From Rhodothermaceae bacterium bin80 (GTDB lineage: Bacteria > Bacteroidota > Rhodothermia > Rhodothermales > Bin80): 64,000 nucleotides of DNA. Below the pieces are notes generated by a model. The model was not told the DNA's origin and did not search any database. It saw only the letters and a list, made by a program, of their open reading frames with translations. The DNA lies in NCBI GenBank assembly GCA_002238805.1, contig MPNB01000001.1, positions 1-64,000 on the forward strand, read 5' to 3'. How positions within the stretch are numbered: position 1 is the first letter of the stretch; each line of letters begins with the position of its first letter. Below are positions 16,077 to 26,522 of the stretch, piece after piece. The position numbers were made by a program, and so were the translations under genes.

Positions 16077-16536
16077 GTCAAGGGTGAGGTGGGAGCGTAG
16101 GTCTTTTACGAAAGGATTTTTTATACCTTGCCCCACAACTGCACCCGTGCGAAAGATACTTCTGGATTTTGGTCCAGGCGAAATGCCGTTTCAGGATTGA
16201 ACAGTCAAACCCTTATGATTACCACCTTCGAATAGATGGGCGACAGTATTCACGGGGCCAGACAATTCGTGTTATCTCGTGGGCATCTGCGTTACAGGTG
16301 GCACAGAGAATTGACCGCTGTCAACATTTTTGAGATTACCGTGCCCTCGTACGCACTCACGTTGACCAAAATCATCTTTGTCTCCTGAAAACTCCTGTTT
16401 GCGTTCGTAAACTGGAGGTGTCTCACAAACCCTGGCACCCCGCACATGTGCAAAATCTCCATTGTATATTCTATGTCGGTATATCTTGCACGACCTACTA
16501 ACTGATTCTGAACCCGCCAAACCTCCGCCTACTTAA
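16077..16536. other. Intergenic stretch without a recognised gene
   Basis: 460 bases between the propeller gene and the MFS gene. No long frame with family similarity, no clear hairpin terminator and no tRNA-like fold was found. The last 100 bases must contain the MFS promoter; TATATTCTATG and TATATCTTGC stretches near 16464-16490 are AT-rich candidates but I cannot assign boxes. Confidence 0.4.
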
Positions 16537-17988
16537 ATGATTAGTCGCAATCGCCTCTTTTACGGTAGCTGCCTCGCTCTACTAACGACAGCATTCGCTT
16601 TCACGGTCATTGCCGGAATTGCCTTCTCCGTAAAATCCGAGTTCATTCTCACGAACGCACAACTCGGTGTATTCACCGGTGTGTTTTTCATCGGCTTTAC
16701 GGTCAGCCAGGTTATTTTTTCTCCGCTTTGCGATGTGATCGGTATGCGATGGATCGTGCGAGGAGCATTTGTTGGTCATGTGGCCGGTGCCATCCTGATC
16801 ATGACAGCCCAGGGCTATGTGCCGGCTGTTGCCGGCTCCCTTTGTGCCGGACTTGGGGCGGGATTGGTTGAAGCCGGATGCAACCCCCTTGTTGCTGCAC
16901 TCTATCCAGATAACAAGACCTCCAAACTGAACCACTTTCACATGTGGTTTCCATACGGAAATCTGATCGCAGCCATCCTGCTAACAGTGATCTTTGCACA
17001 ACTCGGAGCCGGATGGCGCTCGCAGCTCATACTGGTACTGGTACCTGCACTGGGTTATGGCCTCATGATGTTTACAGCCCCCTTTCCACAGACGGAAGGT
17101 GTCACAGCGGGCGTATCCGTGGGCGAGTCCTTCAAAGCACTCCTCGCTCCTATTATGCTCATCATGATGCCTATGATGCTGCTCACAGCGTCTATGGAGC
17201 TTCCGCCCTCAAGCTGGGTCCCCTCTGTACTTCAGGCAGGTGGAATAGATGGTTTGCTCGTGTTTGGGTTTGTGTTTGGTATCATGGGCACACTCCGCTT
17301 ACTCGCCGGCCCGGTGGTCAAAGCCCTCACGCCGACCGGCATCCTGTTCGGAAGCGCTGTACTAGCCACATTAGGGCTTTTCCTGTTTAGCATGGCGGAA
17401 ACAACCCTGATGGCTTTCCTGACAGCCGCGATATGGGCCGCCGGGATTGCTTACTTCTGGCCGACCATGCTGGGCTATGTTTCTGAACGAAATCCCAAGA
17501 GTGGCGCGTTGGGTCTCGGGGTCATGGGGGCTGTAGGAATGCTTGCGTCCTTCTTTGTAACGCCCTGGTTGGGAGGCGTAGCCGATGACCGAGGACATGA
17601 CACGCTCGACAATGAGACTGTCATCCAAATATTTGAGGATGTCAATATGGAGTTTCCCGGTATCGCAGAAGATTCTGGACCACAGGAAGCTGACATTATG
17701 GCCGTTAATTCTACCGTGGCGGGCGTGTTAGCAGAGTACGAAGGCAGTGGAGAACTACCCCGTGGCAGTACAATGCAGGCACTCAGGGCCGTTAGCGGAT
17801 CCGGTGTCGAATCAGAGATTATAGGCCGGGCACAGGCTGAACTGAACCCCGCTGACAACGAGGGCGGTCGACGTTCTTTCCGAACACTCGCACCCTTCGG
17901 CATCATACTGATCGTTGTCTTTGGACTCCTACTCCTGAAAGATCTTCGCGCTGGCGGCTATCGGGCCGAAAAGCTCGGCAGCCATTGA
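16537..17988 (+). CDS. MFS transporter
   Basis: A 483-residue membrane protein with twelve predicted hydrophobic helices. The first half includes the MFS loop FSPLCDVIGMRWIVRGAF (D..G.R motif A) and GLGAGLVEAGCNPLVAALYP; this is the pattern of sugar and nucleoside-type MFS permeases. A large soluble stretch of about 110 residues (from VADDRGHDTL to GGRRSF) sits before the last helix, unusual for MFS and possibly a periplasmic or cytoplasmic insert. It is convergent with the FAD/Fe-S oxidoreductase. Substrate unknown; a sugar or sugar-acid is plausible because of nearby oxidoreductases. Confidence 0.8.
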   Translation: MISRNRLFYGSCLALLTTAFAFTVIAGIAFSVKSEFILTNAQLGVFTGVFFIGFTVSQVIFSPLCDVIGMRWIVRGAFVGHVAGAILIMTAQGYVPAVAGSLCAGLGAGLVEAGCNPLVAALYPDNKTSKLNHFHMWFPYGNLIAAILLTVIFAQLGAGWRSQLILVLVPALGYGLMMFTAPFPQTEGVTAGVSVGESFKALLAPIMLIMMPMMLLTASMELPPSSWVPSVLQAGGIDGLLVFGFVFGIMGTLRLLAGPVVKALTPTGILFGSAVLATLGLFLFSMAETTLMAFLTAAIWAAGIAYFWPTMLGYVSERNPKSGALGLGVMGAVGMLASFFVTPWLGGVADDRGHDTLDNETVIQIFEDVNMEFPGIAEDSGPQEADIMAVNSTVAGVLAEYEGSGELPRGSTMQALRAVSGSGVESEIIGRAQAELNPADNEGGRRSFRTLAPFGIILIVVFGLLLLKDLRAGGYRAEKLGSH

Positions 17989-18007
17989 TCGTTGTAATCT
18001 GAAAAAG

Positions 18008-20947
18008 TCAGGAAACACTCTGGAGTACTGCGTCCCGAAGCACTTCTGCCGGGTGTAGCGGGTGCGTAATACCGCAGTGCTGCAGTTGATGGCGACAACT
18101 GGTGCCCGGCGCTACAATTAATGTGTCGACACCTGTGCTGCGCATCGTAGGCGCCAGTCGGCGCTCAGCCATCTTTCGGGATATTTCATAGTGCTCCTTC
18201 TCATAACCGAAGGAGCCCGCCATGCCGCAACAACTGGTGTCAACCTCGCGCACGTGGTAGTTTTCAGGAAGCGCCAAGATTTTCAATGTTGATTCAGTAC
18301 CTGCAAGTGCACGCTGGTGGCAATGCCCATGCAGGAGGAGCTCGCGTGCTGCACTGGTGAAGGAGAGAGATAATCTCCCCTCTTTTGCGAGGCGGGCCAC
18401 AAACTCGTCAAAAAGCACCGCCTGCTGAGCAACCTCCTTCGCCTCCCTGCTATCAGGCAACAGATATAAATACTCGTCGCGCATTGACAGCAAACAACTC
18501 GGCTCTAAGCCAATAATGGGTAATCCCTCTCTTGCATACGGTGCCAGTCGCTCCACCGTATCCCTTGCTGCAGCACGCGCCTTCTTTACCATACCCTTCG
18601 AAATGAGCGGCCGCCCACAGCAACGGTGCCCCGGAAGTACAACCTCGAAGCCTGCTGCCTCAAGCACCTCTACCGCTGCTATCGCTACATGCGGTTCGTT
18701 GAACGTGTTGAAGGTGTCGTTGAAGAGCACAACGCGCTCCCTTCCCTGAGTGCTTTGTGGTCGCTGTTTGAACCACTTGACGAAAGATTTCCGGGCAAAA
18801 GCCGGCAACTTGCGCCGTCGGGAGATGCCCAAACCACGGTCAAGAGCAAACCGCACCGGCATACTGCCCAAAATTCCGTTAATCGGAGGAGCGAGAACTC
18901 CACTGGCCAAACGGGAGAGTTTTGCAATATCTCCAAACAGACGCGTGCGCAGCGGCGTACCGTGTTTTGCGTGGTACTGAGCCAAAAACTCAAACTTGAT
19001 CTTGGCCATGTCGACGGACGAGGGACACTCAGACTTGCATGCCTTGCATTCCACGCATAGATCCATGACCTCGTACATGCGTGCGCTGGTCAGTTCCTCG
19101 TGAGGCAGAACCCCCGAAAGTGCAGCCCTTAATGCATTGGCACGCCCCCGGGTACTGTGCTCCTCTTCACGGGTAGCCATGTAGCTGGGACACATAACAC
19201 CCGTTATGTCTTTGCGGCAAATCCCAGCTCCATTACACATTTCAATGGCCCGATCAAAACCATGCTCCGCACTGAAATCCAGGTTTAATTCCAGCGGTAC
19301 GACCTCGTAGTTTGAGCCATAGCGCAAATTTTCGGTCGCTGCGGGAGCATCCACAACCACACCGGGATTCAGTAACCTTCCAGGGTCCCAAATCTCCTTC
19401 ACCTCGCGATATAGCCGGTACAGATCCGGCCCGAAAAATCGCTCATTTATCCAGCTTCGCGCCCGTCCATCCCCATGCTCACTGGAAAGCGAACCTCCGT
19501 AACCCTGCAGAAGATCGACCGAAAAATCAATGATCTCGGGGATCTTGGCCACTTCTGCGGCCACTTTTGCATTGATCAGTGGACGAATATGGATGCAGCC
19601 TGCACTTGCGTGCGCGTAATAGGCCACACGCGTCCCCCTTTCCGTACAAAAGTCATCGACTTTTTGTACGTACTCCGCTAAGTGCTCTGTTGGAACTGCT
19701 GCGTCTTCAATAAAAGGTATCGGCTTGTGGTCTCCCTTAATACTCATCAACAACCCCAGACCCACTTTGCGAACTGTCCATACATTCGCCTGTCGGGCCG
19801 GATCCAAGACCGATAGCACACCTCCTTTATGTCCTCGCCTGACAAGGAGCGTGCGCAAATTCTCAATTTTCGAGCGCAGCTCTACTTCACCACTTCCATA
19901 AAACTCCGTAATCAGAATGCAGTCTGGATCCCCCTCGATAAAAGTTCGAAGCAGCCGCGCGTACTTGGGTACCTCCTTGCACAACCGCAGACCCAGGTTA
20001 TCTAGCAGCTCTACTGCACTGGGGTCAGCCTCCAGAATGTCTGGAACTCGTCCAAGCGCCTCTGGTGTACTGCTGAATTGGACGATTGCTAACGCGCGTG
20101 CCGTAGGGACCGGTACCAGGTTCAGCGTCACATCCTGAATAACCGCCAAGCCCCCCTCCGCTCCACACACCAATTTTGCCAGATTAAAGCGGTGATCCTG
20201 GGGCACTTTGAAAGAGGGCCCTTCACCTATAAACCGATCAAGGTTGTAGCCGCCACACCTCCGCCAGTGACGCGGCGTTCCTTCGAGAATAGTCTTACGG
20301 TGACCAGGCGATCGCGTGAGCTCCACCATTCTGCGATACAAACCGCCTTCCAGACCACTCAGCTTTAACTTCTGTTCGAGTACCTCTGCCTCTAATGCCC
20401 CCAGATGTACCTGCGTACCATCACTCAACACAACATTCATGCTATGGACGTGGTCGGCGGTCATCCCGTAGCAAATGGAATGGCTTCCGGTCGAGTTGTT
20501 GCTCACAATGCCGCCCAAAGCCGCACGATTGCTGCTGGCCGGATCAGGACCAAACTGTAAACCACCAGGCTCCAGACTTTTATTTAGCTGGTCGAGCACC
20601 AGACCAGGTTCAGCGCGCACCCAACCCTCAGCCTCATTGACTTCCAGTATTCGGTTCAAGTGGCGGGTAAAATCCATCACCAGAGCCTCCGAAACCGCCT
20701 GCCCGGCAAGACTGCTGCCGCCGGTACGAGGAAGCAGAGGAACACCAAATTCGGCTGAGAGCGTAACCGCGGCATGTACATCCTCCCGTGAAGCCGGGAA
20801 AAAGACGCCATGCGGCATCACCTGGTAAATACTGGCATCCGTGCTGTAAAGCGCGCGGCTGTAGTCATCAGTTCGAACTTCACCCTGACTTTCCTTCTGA
20901 AGCGCGTGCAGAAAATCTGTCAGTGCCAAATCATTGTTCGGCATCAA
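18008..20947 (-). CDS. FAD-linked and Fe-S oxidoreductase (D-lactate/glycolate/2-hydroxyacid dehydrogenase type)
   Basis: A 979-residue fusion. The N-terminal FAD_binding_4 domain (about 40-270) has LLPRTGGSSLAGQAV; the FAD-oxidase C domain runs to about 540 (YYAHASAGCIHIRPL, LSSEHGDGRARS). Then come two 4Fe-4S motifs (CNGAGICRK...MCPSY; CVECKACKSECPSSVDMAK) and two CCG domains (HRCCGRPLISKG; SCCGMAGSFGYE). This is the YdiJ/Dld-like single-chain form that oxidises 2-hydroxy acids and passes electrons to quinone or another carrier. It is the last gene of a likely ruvB-lipoprotein-oxidoreductase operon with a 4-base gap to the gene before it. The true substrate cannot be decided. Confidence 0.9.
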   Translation of the reverse strand: MMPNNDLALTDFLHALQKESQGEVRTDDYSRALYSTDASIYQVMPHGVFFPASREDVHAAVTLSAEFGVPLLPRTGGSSLAGQAVSEALVMDFTRHLNRILEVNEAEGWVRAEPGLVLDQLNKSLEPGGLQFGPDPASSNRAALGGIVSNNSTGSHSICYGMTADHVHSMNVVLSDGTQVHLGALEAEVLEQKLKLSGLEGGLYRRMVELTRSPGHRKTILEGTPRHWRRCGGYNLDRFIGEGPSFKVPQDHRFNLAKLVCGAEGGLAVIQDVTLNLVPVPTARALAIVQFSSTPEALGRVPDILEADPSAVELLDNLGLRLCKEVPKYARLLRTFIEGDPDCILITEFYGSGEVELRSKIENLRTLLVRRGHKGGVLSVLDPARQANVWTVRKVGLGLLMSIKGDHKPIPFIEDAAVPTEHLAEYVQKVDDFCTERGTRVAYYAHASAGCIHIRPLINAKVAAEVAKIPEIIDFSVDLLQGYGGSLSSEHGDGRARSWINERFFGPDLYRLYREVKEIWDPGRLLNPGVVVDAPAATENLRYGSNYEVVPLELNLDFSAEHGFDRAIEMCNGAGICRKDITGVMCPSYMATREEEHSTRGRANALRAALSGVLPHEELTSARMYEVMDLCVECKACKSECPSSVDMAKIKFEFLAQYHAKHGTPLRTRLFGDIAKLSRLASGVLAPPINGILGSMPVRFALDRGLGISRRRKLPAFARKSFVKWFKQRPQSTQGRERVVLFNDTFNTFNEPHVAIAAVEVLEAAGFEVVLPGHRCCGRPLISKGMVKKARAAARDTVERLAPYAREGLPIIGLEPSCLLSMRDEYLYLLPDSREAKEVAQQAVLFDEFVARLAKEGRLSLSFTSAARELLLHGHCHQRALAGTESTLKILALPENYHVREVDTSCCGMAGSFGYEKEHYEISRKMAERRLAPTMRSTGVDTLIVAPGTSCRHQLQHCGITHPLHPAEVLRDAVLQSVS

Positions 20948-20951
20948 TAAC

Positions 20952-22208
20952 TCAATATCCAGTGTAAACGATTTTCCAGATCCTGCCTTTCACAGAATCG
21001 GATATATAAACCGAACCATCCGGTCCCACCGCCAAACCGGTAGGCCTTGCCCGGGCGGATCCGGGGCTGGCTGGAGAATCTGTACCGGCAAAGCCCCCCG
21101 CAAACATCTCCGCTTCGCCCGTAACCTCATCCCCCTTCATCGGCAAATAACTCACCTGAAACCCCGCTTGGACCGGTGACCGATTCCAGCTTCCATGAAA
21201 TGCCACCAACGCTCCACCCTGGTACTTCTCCGGATACTGCGTACCTGTGTAGAAGAGCAAATCATTCGGCGCCCAGTGGGCTGGGAATGCGTAGATTGGC
21301 AGTGCAGTGTCCGCGCATCGATCAATTAGATCACCATCACCGCCATACTCCGGAGCAAGTTTTTTTGTACCCGCCAAATGGTCGTAGTAGCAGTAGGGCC
21401 AACCGTAGTCTTCACCCTCTTCAACGGCAAATAATTCTTCCGCCGGCAGCTCGTTGTTCTGTGCTTCTGTGAAGTGGTCCGGCCATAACCGATGCAGGTC
21501 ATCTCTACCATGCTGTACGACGTACAGTCGACCCTCATGCCAGGCATGTGCTATGCCGTTCCGTATTCCCGTCGCATAGCGCATCCCGTCGTCGTAGATA
21601 TGCTGTTGCTCCGCATCTGCACCCACTCGCCATACGCCGCCATACCAGTCTAGTTGCGGGCACGGGTCAATCCCAGGGGAACCCAGCGAACGATGCACTT
21701 CTTGGCAGGCATTGGAAGGTGCACCAATATTTATGTAGAGATTGCCTGTCTCGTCGAATTCAAAGGGCTTAGCTGCATGACTGGGCTGATCATGGAAGCC
21801 ATATACAACTACTTCGGGATCACTGGTGGGCGTCAACTCGCCCTCCTCCAACACGAACCGCAAAATAACCGTATCCGCAGCCAAATAAAGCGAACCTTCG
21901 CGCCAGTGGATCCCCGTGCCTCCTATTGTCCCGAAATATTCGATCAGATCTGCTTTTCCGTCTCCGTCATGATCACGCAAAGCTGCAATGGCGCCTTCAT
22001 CATTCGGCGCACGGAGCGCTACATACACATCACCATTGTTGCGAACCGTCAAATGCCTTGCTCTCCCCAATGAGTCTGCCACAACCACCGCACAGAACTC
22101 GTCGGGAAGCATCAACCCATCATTTCCTTCTGCACAGGCGACCTCAAGGGGGCGTTCAACTGTACAGGCTGCCACGAACAGCAACGAGGCTATAAGGATT
22201 TGTTTCAT
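20952..22208 (-). CDS. Sorbosone dehydrogenase-like PQQ-type propeller lipoprotein
   Basis: A 418-residue lipoprotein (SLLFVAAC lipobox) with a beta-propeller of the GDH/L-sorbosone dehydrogenase kind: [16 protein letters not shown], a calcium-like DHDGDGKAD loop, [56 protein letters not shown] and [18 protein letters not shown]. Such proteins bind PQQ and oxidise aldose sugars or sorbosone in the periplasm. The start codon overlaps the ruvB stop (ATGA, 22205-22208). No PQQ synthesis genes are in the window, so the cofactor state is unknown. Confidence 0.85.
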   Translation of the reverse strand: MKQILIASLLFVAACTVERPLEVACAEGNDGLMLPDEFCAVVVADSLGRARHLTVRNNGDVYVALRAPNDEGAIAALRDHDGDGKADLIEYFGTIGGTGIHWREGSLYLAADTVILRFVLEEGELTPTSDPEVVVYGFHDQPSHAAKPFEFDETGNLYINIGAPSNACQEVHRSLGSPGIDPCPQLDWYGGVWRVGADAEQQHIYDDGMRYATGIRNGIAHAWHEGRLYVVQHGRDDLHRLWPDHFTEAQNNELPAEELFAVEEGEDYGWPYCYYDHLAGTKKLAPEYGGDGDLIDRCADTALPIYAFPAHWAPNDLLFYTGTQYPEKYQGGALVAFHGSWNRSPVQAGFQVSYLPMKGDEVTGEAEMFAGGFAGTDSPASPGSARARPTGLAVGPDGSVYISDSVKGRIWKIVYTGY

Positions 22209-23776
22209 TCTTCTTCGTCTTTAGTATCAAATAGTGTCGGCATTTCGCCTGGGGATTTTCTCCCAAAATGTCTATATGCCTGTTTGGTGGCTATACGCCC
22301 TCGTGGCGTGCGCTGCATATATCCCTCCTGAATCAGATAAGGTTCATAGACCTCTTCTATCGTTCCTGACTCTTCTCCGACCGATACGGACAGGGTAGAG
22401 AGTCCGGCGGGTCCGCCATTGAATTTATCAATGAGACTGAGCAATATACGCGTGTCCATGTCGTCCAATCCTTCGGAATCTACATCTAGTGCTGTCAATG
22501 CGCGATCCGCCATCATAAGGCTTATACAGCCATCTCCCTCCACCTGCGCAAAGTCCCGGGCACGGCGCAGTAAACGGTTGGCTATACGGGGGGTCCCCCG
22601 GCTCCGACGAGCAATCTCATACGCACCTTCCTCTTCAATTGGAACATCCAGAATTCTCGCCGAACGCGTAAGAATGGCCTGAAGCAGCTCAGCGCTATAA
22701 TAATCATACCGAAAATCTATCCCAAACCGGCTACGCAAAGGGGCGGTCAACAGCCCCTTTCGTGTAGTAGCTCCCACCATTGTAAATCGGGGCAATGGAA
22801 TCTTCACACTTCGGGCATTCGGGCCACTATCAATGACAATGTCAATGTAATAGTCCTCCATGGCTGAATAGAGATACTCTTCCACCAGTGGCGACAGACG
22901 ATGCATTTCGTCGATGAAGAGAACATCCCCTTCCTTCAGTTTGGTCAGAATGCCTGCCAGATCTGCAGGTTTATCCAGGACTGGGCCAGACGAAGTGGTG
23001 ATGGATGCCCCCATTTCCTCTGCAATAATGTGTCCCAGTGTCGTGTTATGATTGCAGAACCCGTTACCGATGAACGAATGAGAGCCTGGAACCACAAAAT
23101 CGAACGTTTCTGCCTCCGCAGACTCGAGTCGCGTGACTGTGCTCCACTTAAAGTCACCCGTTGCTTTCGGTCTGTTTCCACTTGATGCTTCCAAGGCAAT
23201 CAAGTGCTGCTTTGTAAACCGGAGATCTTGGTAACCTCCACTTTCGACAGAACCCTGCACAGACTCTTTCTTCAACACTACAACCCGGTCTCCGAGCTCA
23301 ATCGACGCAAGCGGTCGCCAGGTCATATAGCCTTGGGCCTCTGCCAGTACGGGATGTGCCGGGGTACCCTCTACAGACTGTCCGCAGCTTGTAAAGAGAC
23401 GAATCGTAGGACCAAGTCCACTGGCATACACATGTGACGTACGCTCCGCGCCGAGCGCTCCAGTGATTGTTACAGTATGGTTTCTGCATTCACCGGGACT
23501 AAGATTGGTTGGAATCAGGCACCCCATAGGCACGCAGCCCTGGGGAGTCTGTATTTGTGTATCTGCCGTTACACACTTGCCCAACCCCGGAGGACCAGAT
23601 AAAAGTACATGGTCGAGACTCTCCTCCCGCTCCAGAGCAGCCTGCATAAATATGCTGAGGTTGCCCTTGATTTTCTCTTGTCCGATAAAATCCTCCAGTT
23701 TACGCGGGCGGAGCCGACGTTCAAAGTCTTTGTCTTGAAAGCTAGGGGCGGCTATGCTTTGGCGCTTAATCATCAA
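22205..23776 (-). CDS. ruvB: Holliday junction branch-migration ATPase RuvB with intein
   Basis: RuvB drives branch migration of Holliday junctions as a hexameric AAA+ motor with RuvA. The host parts are clear: [16 protein letters not shown], Walker A GPPGLGK, Walker [21 protein letters not shown] (sensor 1), [15 protein letters not shown] (sensor 2) and the winged-helix C-terminus. Between Lys67 and Thr245 a 177-residue intein is inserted inside Walker A; without it the motif reads [17 protein letters not shown] and the protein is about 346 residues, the usual RuvB length. Splicing is needed for activity. The stop overlaps the next gene by ATGA. RuvA is encoded at 58426-59007, not beside it. 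Confidence 0.95.
   Translation of the reverse strand: MMIKRQSIAAPSFQDKDFERRLRPRKLEDFIGQEKIKGNLSIFMQAALEREESLDHVLLSGPPGLGKCVTADTQIQTPQGCVPMGCLIPTNLSPGECRNHTVTITGALGAERTSHVYASGLGPTIRLFTSCGQSVEGTPAHPVLAEAQGYMTWRPLASIELGDRVVVLKKESVQGSVESGGYQDLRFTKQHLIALEASSGNRPKATGDFKWSTVTRLESAEAETFDFVVPGSHSFIGNGFCNHNTTLGHIIAEEMGASITTSSGPVLDKPADLAGILTKLKEGDVLFIDEMHRLSPLVEEYLYSAMEDYYIDIVIDSGPNARSVKIPLPRFTMVGATTRKGLLTAPLRSRFGIDFRYDYYSAELLQAILTRSARILDVPIEEEGAYEIARRSRGTPRIANRLLRRARDFAQVEGDGCISLMMADRALTALDVDSEGLDDMDTRILLSLIDKFNGGPAGLSTLSVSVGEESGTIEEVYEPYLIQEGYMQRTPRGRIATKQAYRHFGRKSPGEMPTLFDTKDEEE
23045..23575 (-). other. Mini-intein in the RuvB Walker A motif
   Basis: Codons 68-244 of ruvB. It begins with Cys68 ([13 protein letters not shown], block A), has a block B with T..H (GTPAHPVL, Thr138/His141), and ends with [16 protein letters not shown] and C-N-H-N: the penultimate His243 and terminal Asn244 of block G, then Thr245 as the +1 nucleophile. 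All residues needed for protein splicing are present. No LAGLIDADG or HNH endonuclease is seen, so it is a mini-intein with only about 50 residues where a homing endonuclease would sit. Insertion at a P-loop lysine is a favoured intein site. Confidence 0.9.
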
Positions 23777-23922
23777 CAGGATGCAACATGTATTAACCTT
23801 CGGTACTTAACCGAACCACCGTAAGATCGTAAGATACTGGACTATACAATTGCAACCCCCGTAACTGCCCGCTACGTTTCGGTGGTAGGTGCAACTTAAT
23901 CTAAGAAACGCGTATCCGGCAT

Positions 23923-25365
23923 ATGCTGAATCTGAGTCAAGAATTAAGGCTGCAACAAAAACTGTCCCCGCAGCAGATTCAGTATATCCAGCTGCTGCAG
24001 TTACCAACGCTTGCACTGGAACAGCGCATTCAGCAGGAACTGGTGGCGAACCCGCTGCTCGAAGAAGGATCTCCTGACGAGATATCACCTGAGCCGGAGG
24101 GGGAGTCCGTTGACAACAACAATGACGAAGAATTTGACTTGGAAGATCTGTTACCGGATGCAAATGATCTGTACGGATACAAAGCTCGCGTGGACCACAA
24201 CCAGGTAGACAGGGAGATCCCCCTCGCAGCCGCCGAATCTCTGACCGATTATCTACGCAGACAAAAAAAGTTCTTGAATCTTGATAGACGAGACACGCTC
24301 ATCGCAGAGCAAATCATAGGCTCCATTGACGAGGATGGCTACCTGCGAAGAGAAATTCCCTCAATCGTAGATGATATCACATTCAACTATCGAGAGGAAT
24401 TGACAGAAGAAGATGTGATTCGCGTGTTGCACCATATCCAGCGATTTGATCCACCTGGAATTGCGGCACGCAGCGTGCAGGAATGTCTATTGATCCAATT
24501 GGAATTGATCCCGGAAGATACTCCCAGTCGAGATATCGCTCTCCAGGTGGTTGGCAATCTGTTTACTCCCTTCGCCCGAAGACAGTACGAACGCATCAAG
24601 GAGCGGTTGGACATTAATGATACAGTTCTCAAATCTGCTATAGACCTCATCCAATCGTGCAACCCCAAACCTGGAGAGGGCACGTTCACTCCGCAGGAAA
24701 ACTATGTGACTCCTGATTTTCTGGTTCACAATACTGACGGCTCGTTTGTCATTCAACTTAACTCCGGCAATTTCCCAACGCTTGCGGTTTCCAAACCGTA
24801 CAGGGAAATGATTGAAAAGATGGCCGCTGACAAGCAGACCGGCTCAAACAAACCCTCCGATGTAAAAACGAAGCAATTCCTTCGCTCCAAGTTTGAATCG
24901 GCAAAGTGGTTCATTGACGCAGTGCAGCAACGCCGCCAAACCATGCTCTCCGTCATGCGTGAGATCGTCGCTTTCCAGGAAGCCTTTTTTATTTTGGGAG
25001 AGGGGCACCTGCGCCCGCTTATCCTCAAGGATATTGCCCAGCGGATCGACATGGACATTTCGACTGTCAGTCGTGTTGTGAGTGGAAAATATGTTCAATG
25101 TGATTTTGGTATCTACGAGCTCAAATACTTTTTCTCCGAGGGGGTAGCGACTGAGTCCGGTGTCAATGTGTCGAACAAGGAAGTCAGAGCTATTATTTCC
25201 GGCATCATTGAGCAGGAGGACAAGACAGATCCACTGACGGATCAGGCTATTACGGTTATCCTGAAGGAGAAAGGATACAGAATCGCTAGACGCACCGTAT
25301 CCAAGTACCGAGTACAACTGGGGCTGCCCGTTGCCCGGTTGCGCAGAGAGATCGTTTTATCCTGA
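23923..25365 (+). CDS. rpoN: RNA polymerase sigma-54 factor
   Basis: A 480-residue sigma-54. Region I is glutamine-rich (LRLQQKLSPQQIQYIQLLQLP, L.QRIQQEL..NPLLE), followed by an acidic region II (about 48-80), a core-binding domain (DFDPPGIAARSVQECLL-like, about 155-260) and the DNA-binding C-terminus with the HTH (LKDIAQRIDMDISTVSRVV) and the RpoN box ARRTVSKYR. It directs transcription from -24/-12 promoters and depends on AAA+ activators. The gene diverges from ruvB with 146 bases between. No activator gene is near. Complete and typical in length. Confidence 0.95.
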   Translation: MLNLSQELRLQQKLSPQQIQYIQLLQLPTLALEQRIQQELVANPLLEEGSPDEISPEPEGESVDNNNDEEFDLEDLLPDANDLYGYKARVDHNQVDREIPLAAAESLTDYLRRQKKFLNLDRRDTLIAEQIIGSIDEDGYLRREIPSIVDDITFNYREELTEEDVIRVLHHIQRFDPPGIAARSVQECLLIQLELIPEDTPSRDIALQVVGNLFTPFARRQYERIKERLDINDTVLKSAIDLIQSCNPKPGEGTFTPQENYVTPDFLVHNTDGSFVIQLNSGNFPTLAVSKPYREMIEKMAADKQTGSNKPSDVKTKQFLRSKFESAKWFIDAVQQRRQTMLSVMREIVAFQEAFFILGEGHLRPLILKDIAQRIDMDISTVSRVVSGKYVQCDFGIYELKYFFSEGVATESGVNVSNKEVRAIISGIIEQEDKTDPLTDQAITVILKEKGYRIARRTVSKYRVQLGLPVARLRREIVLS

Positions 25366-25474
25366 TTTCTACCCGGAATCTGTCTCACAGGAATCATGCA
25401 ACGAGCACATTGAGTGTGATTGATGTCAAACAGCCGAGTATCATACTCGATCAACTGAGTATCAACTACTTTCG

Positions 25475-26391
25475 ATGGACGCCAACCTCAAACCCCAACG
25501 CTTAGGGCAACTGGACGACATCACCTATGGCAAAACTTCGAACATTTTGACACGGGCAACCGGCTTTATCGAAGCTTATGACTATTCCCTCAACCCATAC
25601 TCCGGTTGTGCTTTTGGTTGCACGTACTGCTACGCTGCGTTCTTTTCCAGGAGTCCATACCACCGGGACAATTGGGGTTACTGGGTCCGTGTTAAGGAGA
25701 ATGCAGCAGATAACCTCAACCGAAAACTTCGCCGCAATAGCCGTTGCCTGGACGGAAAACGGATTTACATGAGCAGTGTCACGGACCCCTATCAACCTCT
25801 TGAGCGAAAGCTGGGGCTCACTCGTGCAGTCCTGGAAAAGCTGCAAAGACCGAGACAAACTCTGACCATAAGCCGCGTCCCAAACTGGTGGTTCAAACAC
25901 GCGGCCCGGATGTAGTCCGTGATTTGGATCTCTATCAGGCTATCGTTGAAAATGGCGGCAGCGTACAGATAAACATGACCATCACTACGGATGACGAATC
26001 TGTGCGGCGCACGTTCGAACCGAAATGTCCCGGGAATCATCAACGGCTAGAAGCAATCAGCGCAGTGGCATCGTCTGGAATTGCAACCTGCATCACACTG
26101 ACACCATTACTTTGGCTGCACAACCCAATAAAGTTTGCTGAGCAACTTGTTTCTACCGGAGTCTGGCGTTTCGTATCACAGGCTTTTCACTTCAACAGGG
26201 GTAGGTTTGTAGCCATGACACGGGATGACGCCCTCAACATCATGTCACAAAAACTCGGCTGTGACCTGACGTCTCTGCCGCACGAATACCTACAGCGATA
26301 CGGTGCATGGCGACATACACTCGCCCTTTGTTTAGATGGCTATGGATTGACCCTCGAAGAGGGCAAAGCCGGCTTTGAGCCTCCCTTTTGA
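25475..26391 (+). pseudogene. Radical SAM protein (SPL/Rv2578c-like), frameshifted
   Basis: The first frame (25475-25915) has YDYSLNPYSGCAFGCTYCYA, with the CxxxCxxC cluster motif, and YMSSVTDPYQPLE, both typical of the spore-photolyase-like radical SAM family. Family similarity then continues in another frame (about 25865 onward; LVVQTRGPDVVRDLDL, INMTITTDDESVRRTFEP) to the stop at 26391. The first frame ends in unrelated residues, so one indel near 25840-25880 splits the gene. It is a recent pseudogene, an assembly error, or less likely a programmed shift; the codons on both sides look well conserved. Confidence 0.8.
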
Positions 26392-26522
26392 GGCTATAAT
26401 CCCTATTAATTGCGTATATCCGGCCTGTTTTGTGTAGGTGTTTCAACCTCGTGGACGTAAAACGCAACTTTGGCCCGATTTTTGCCGTAGAGATTGCCAA
26501 GCACTGACACCTAACTGATACA

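Noticed and set aside
23045-23575. Homing endonuclease within the RuvB insertion
   Set aside because: The interior is too short and has no LAGLIDADG or HNH motif; only the splicing blocks are present.
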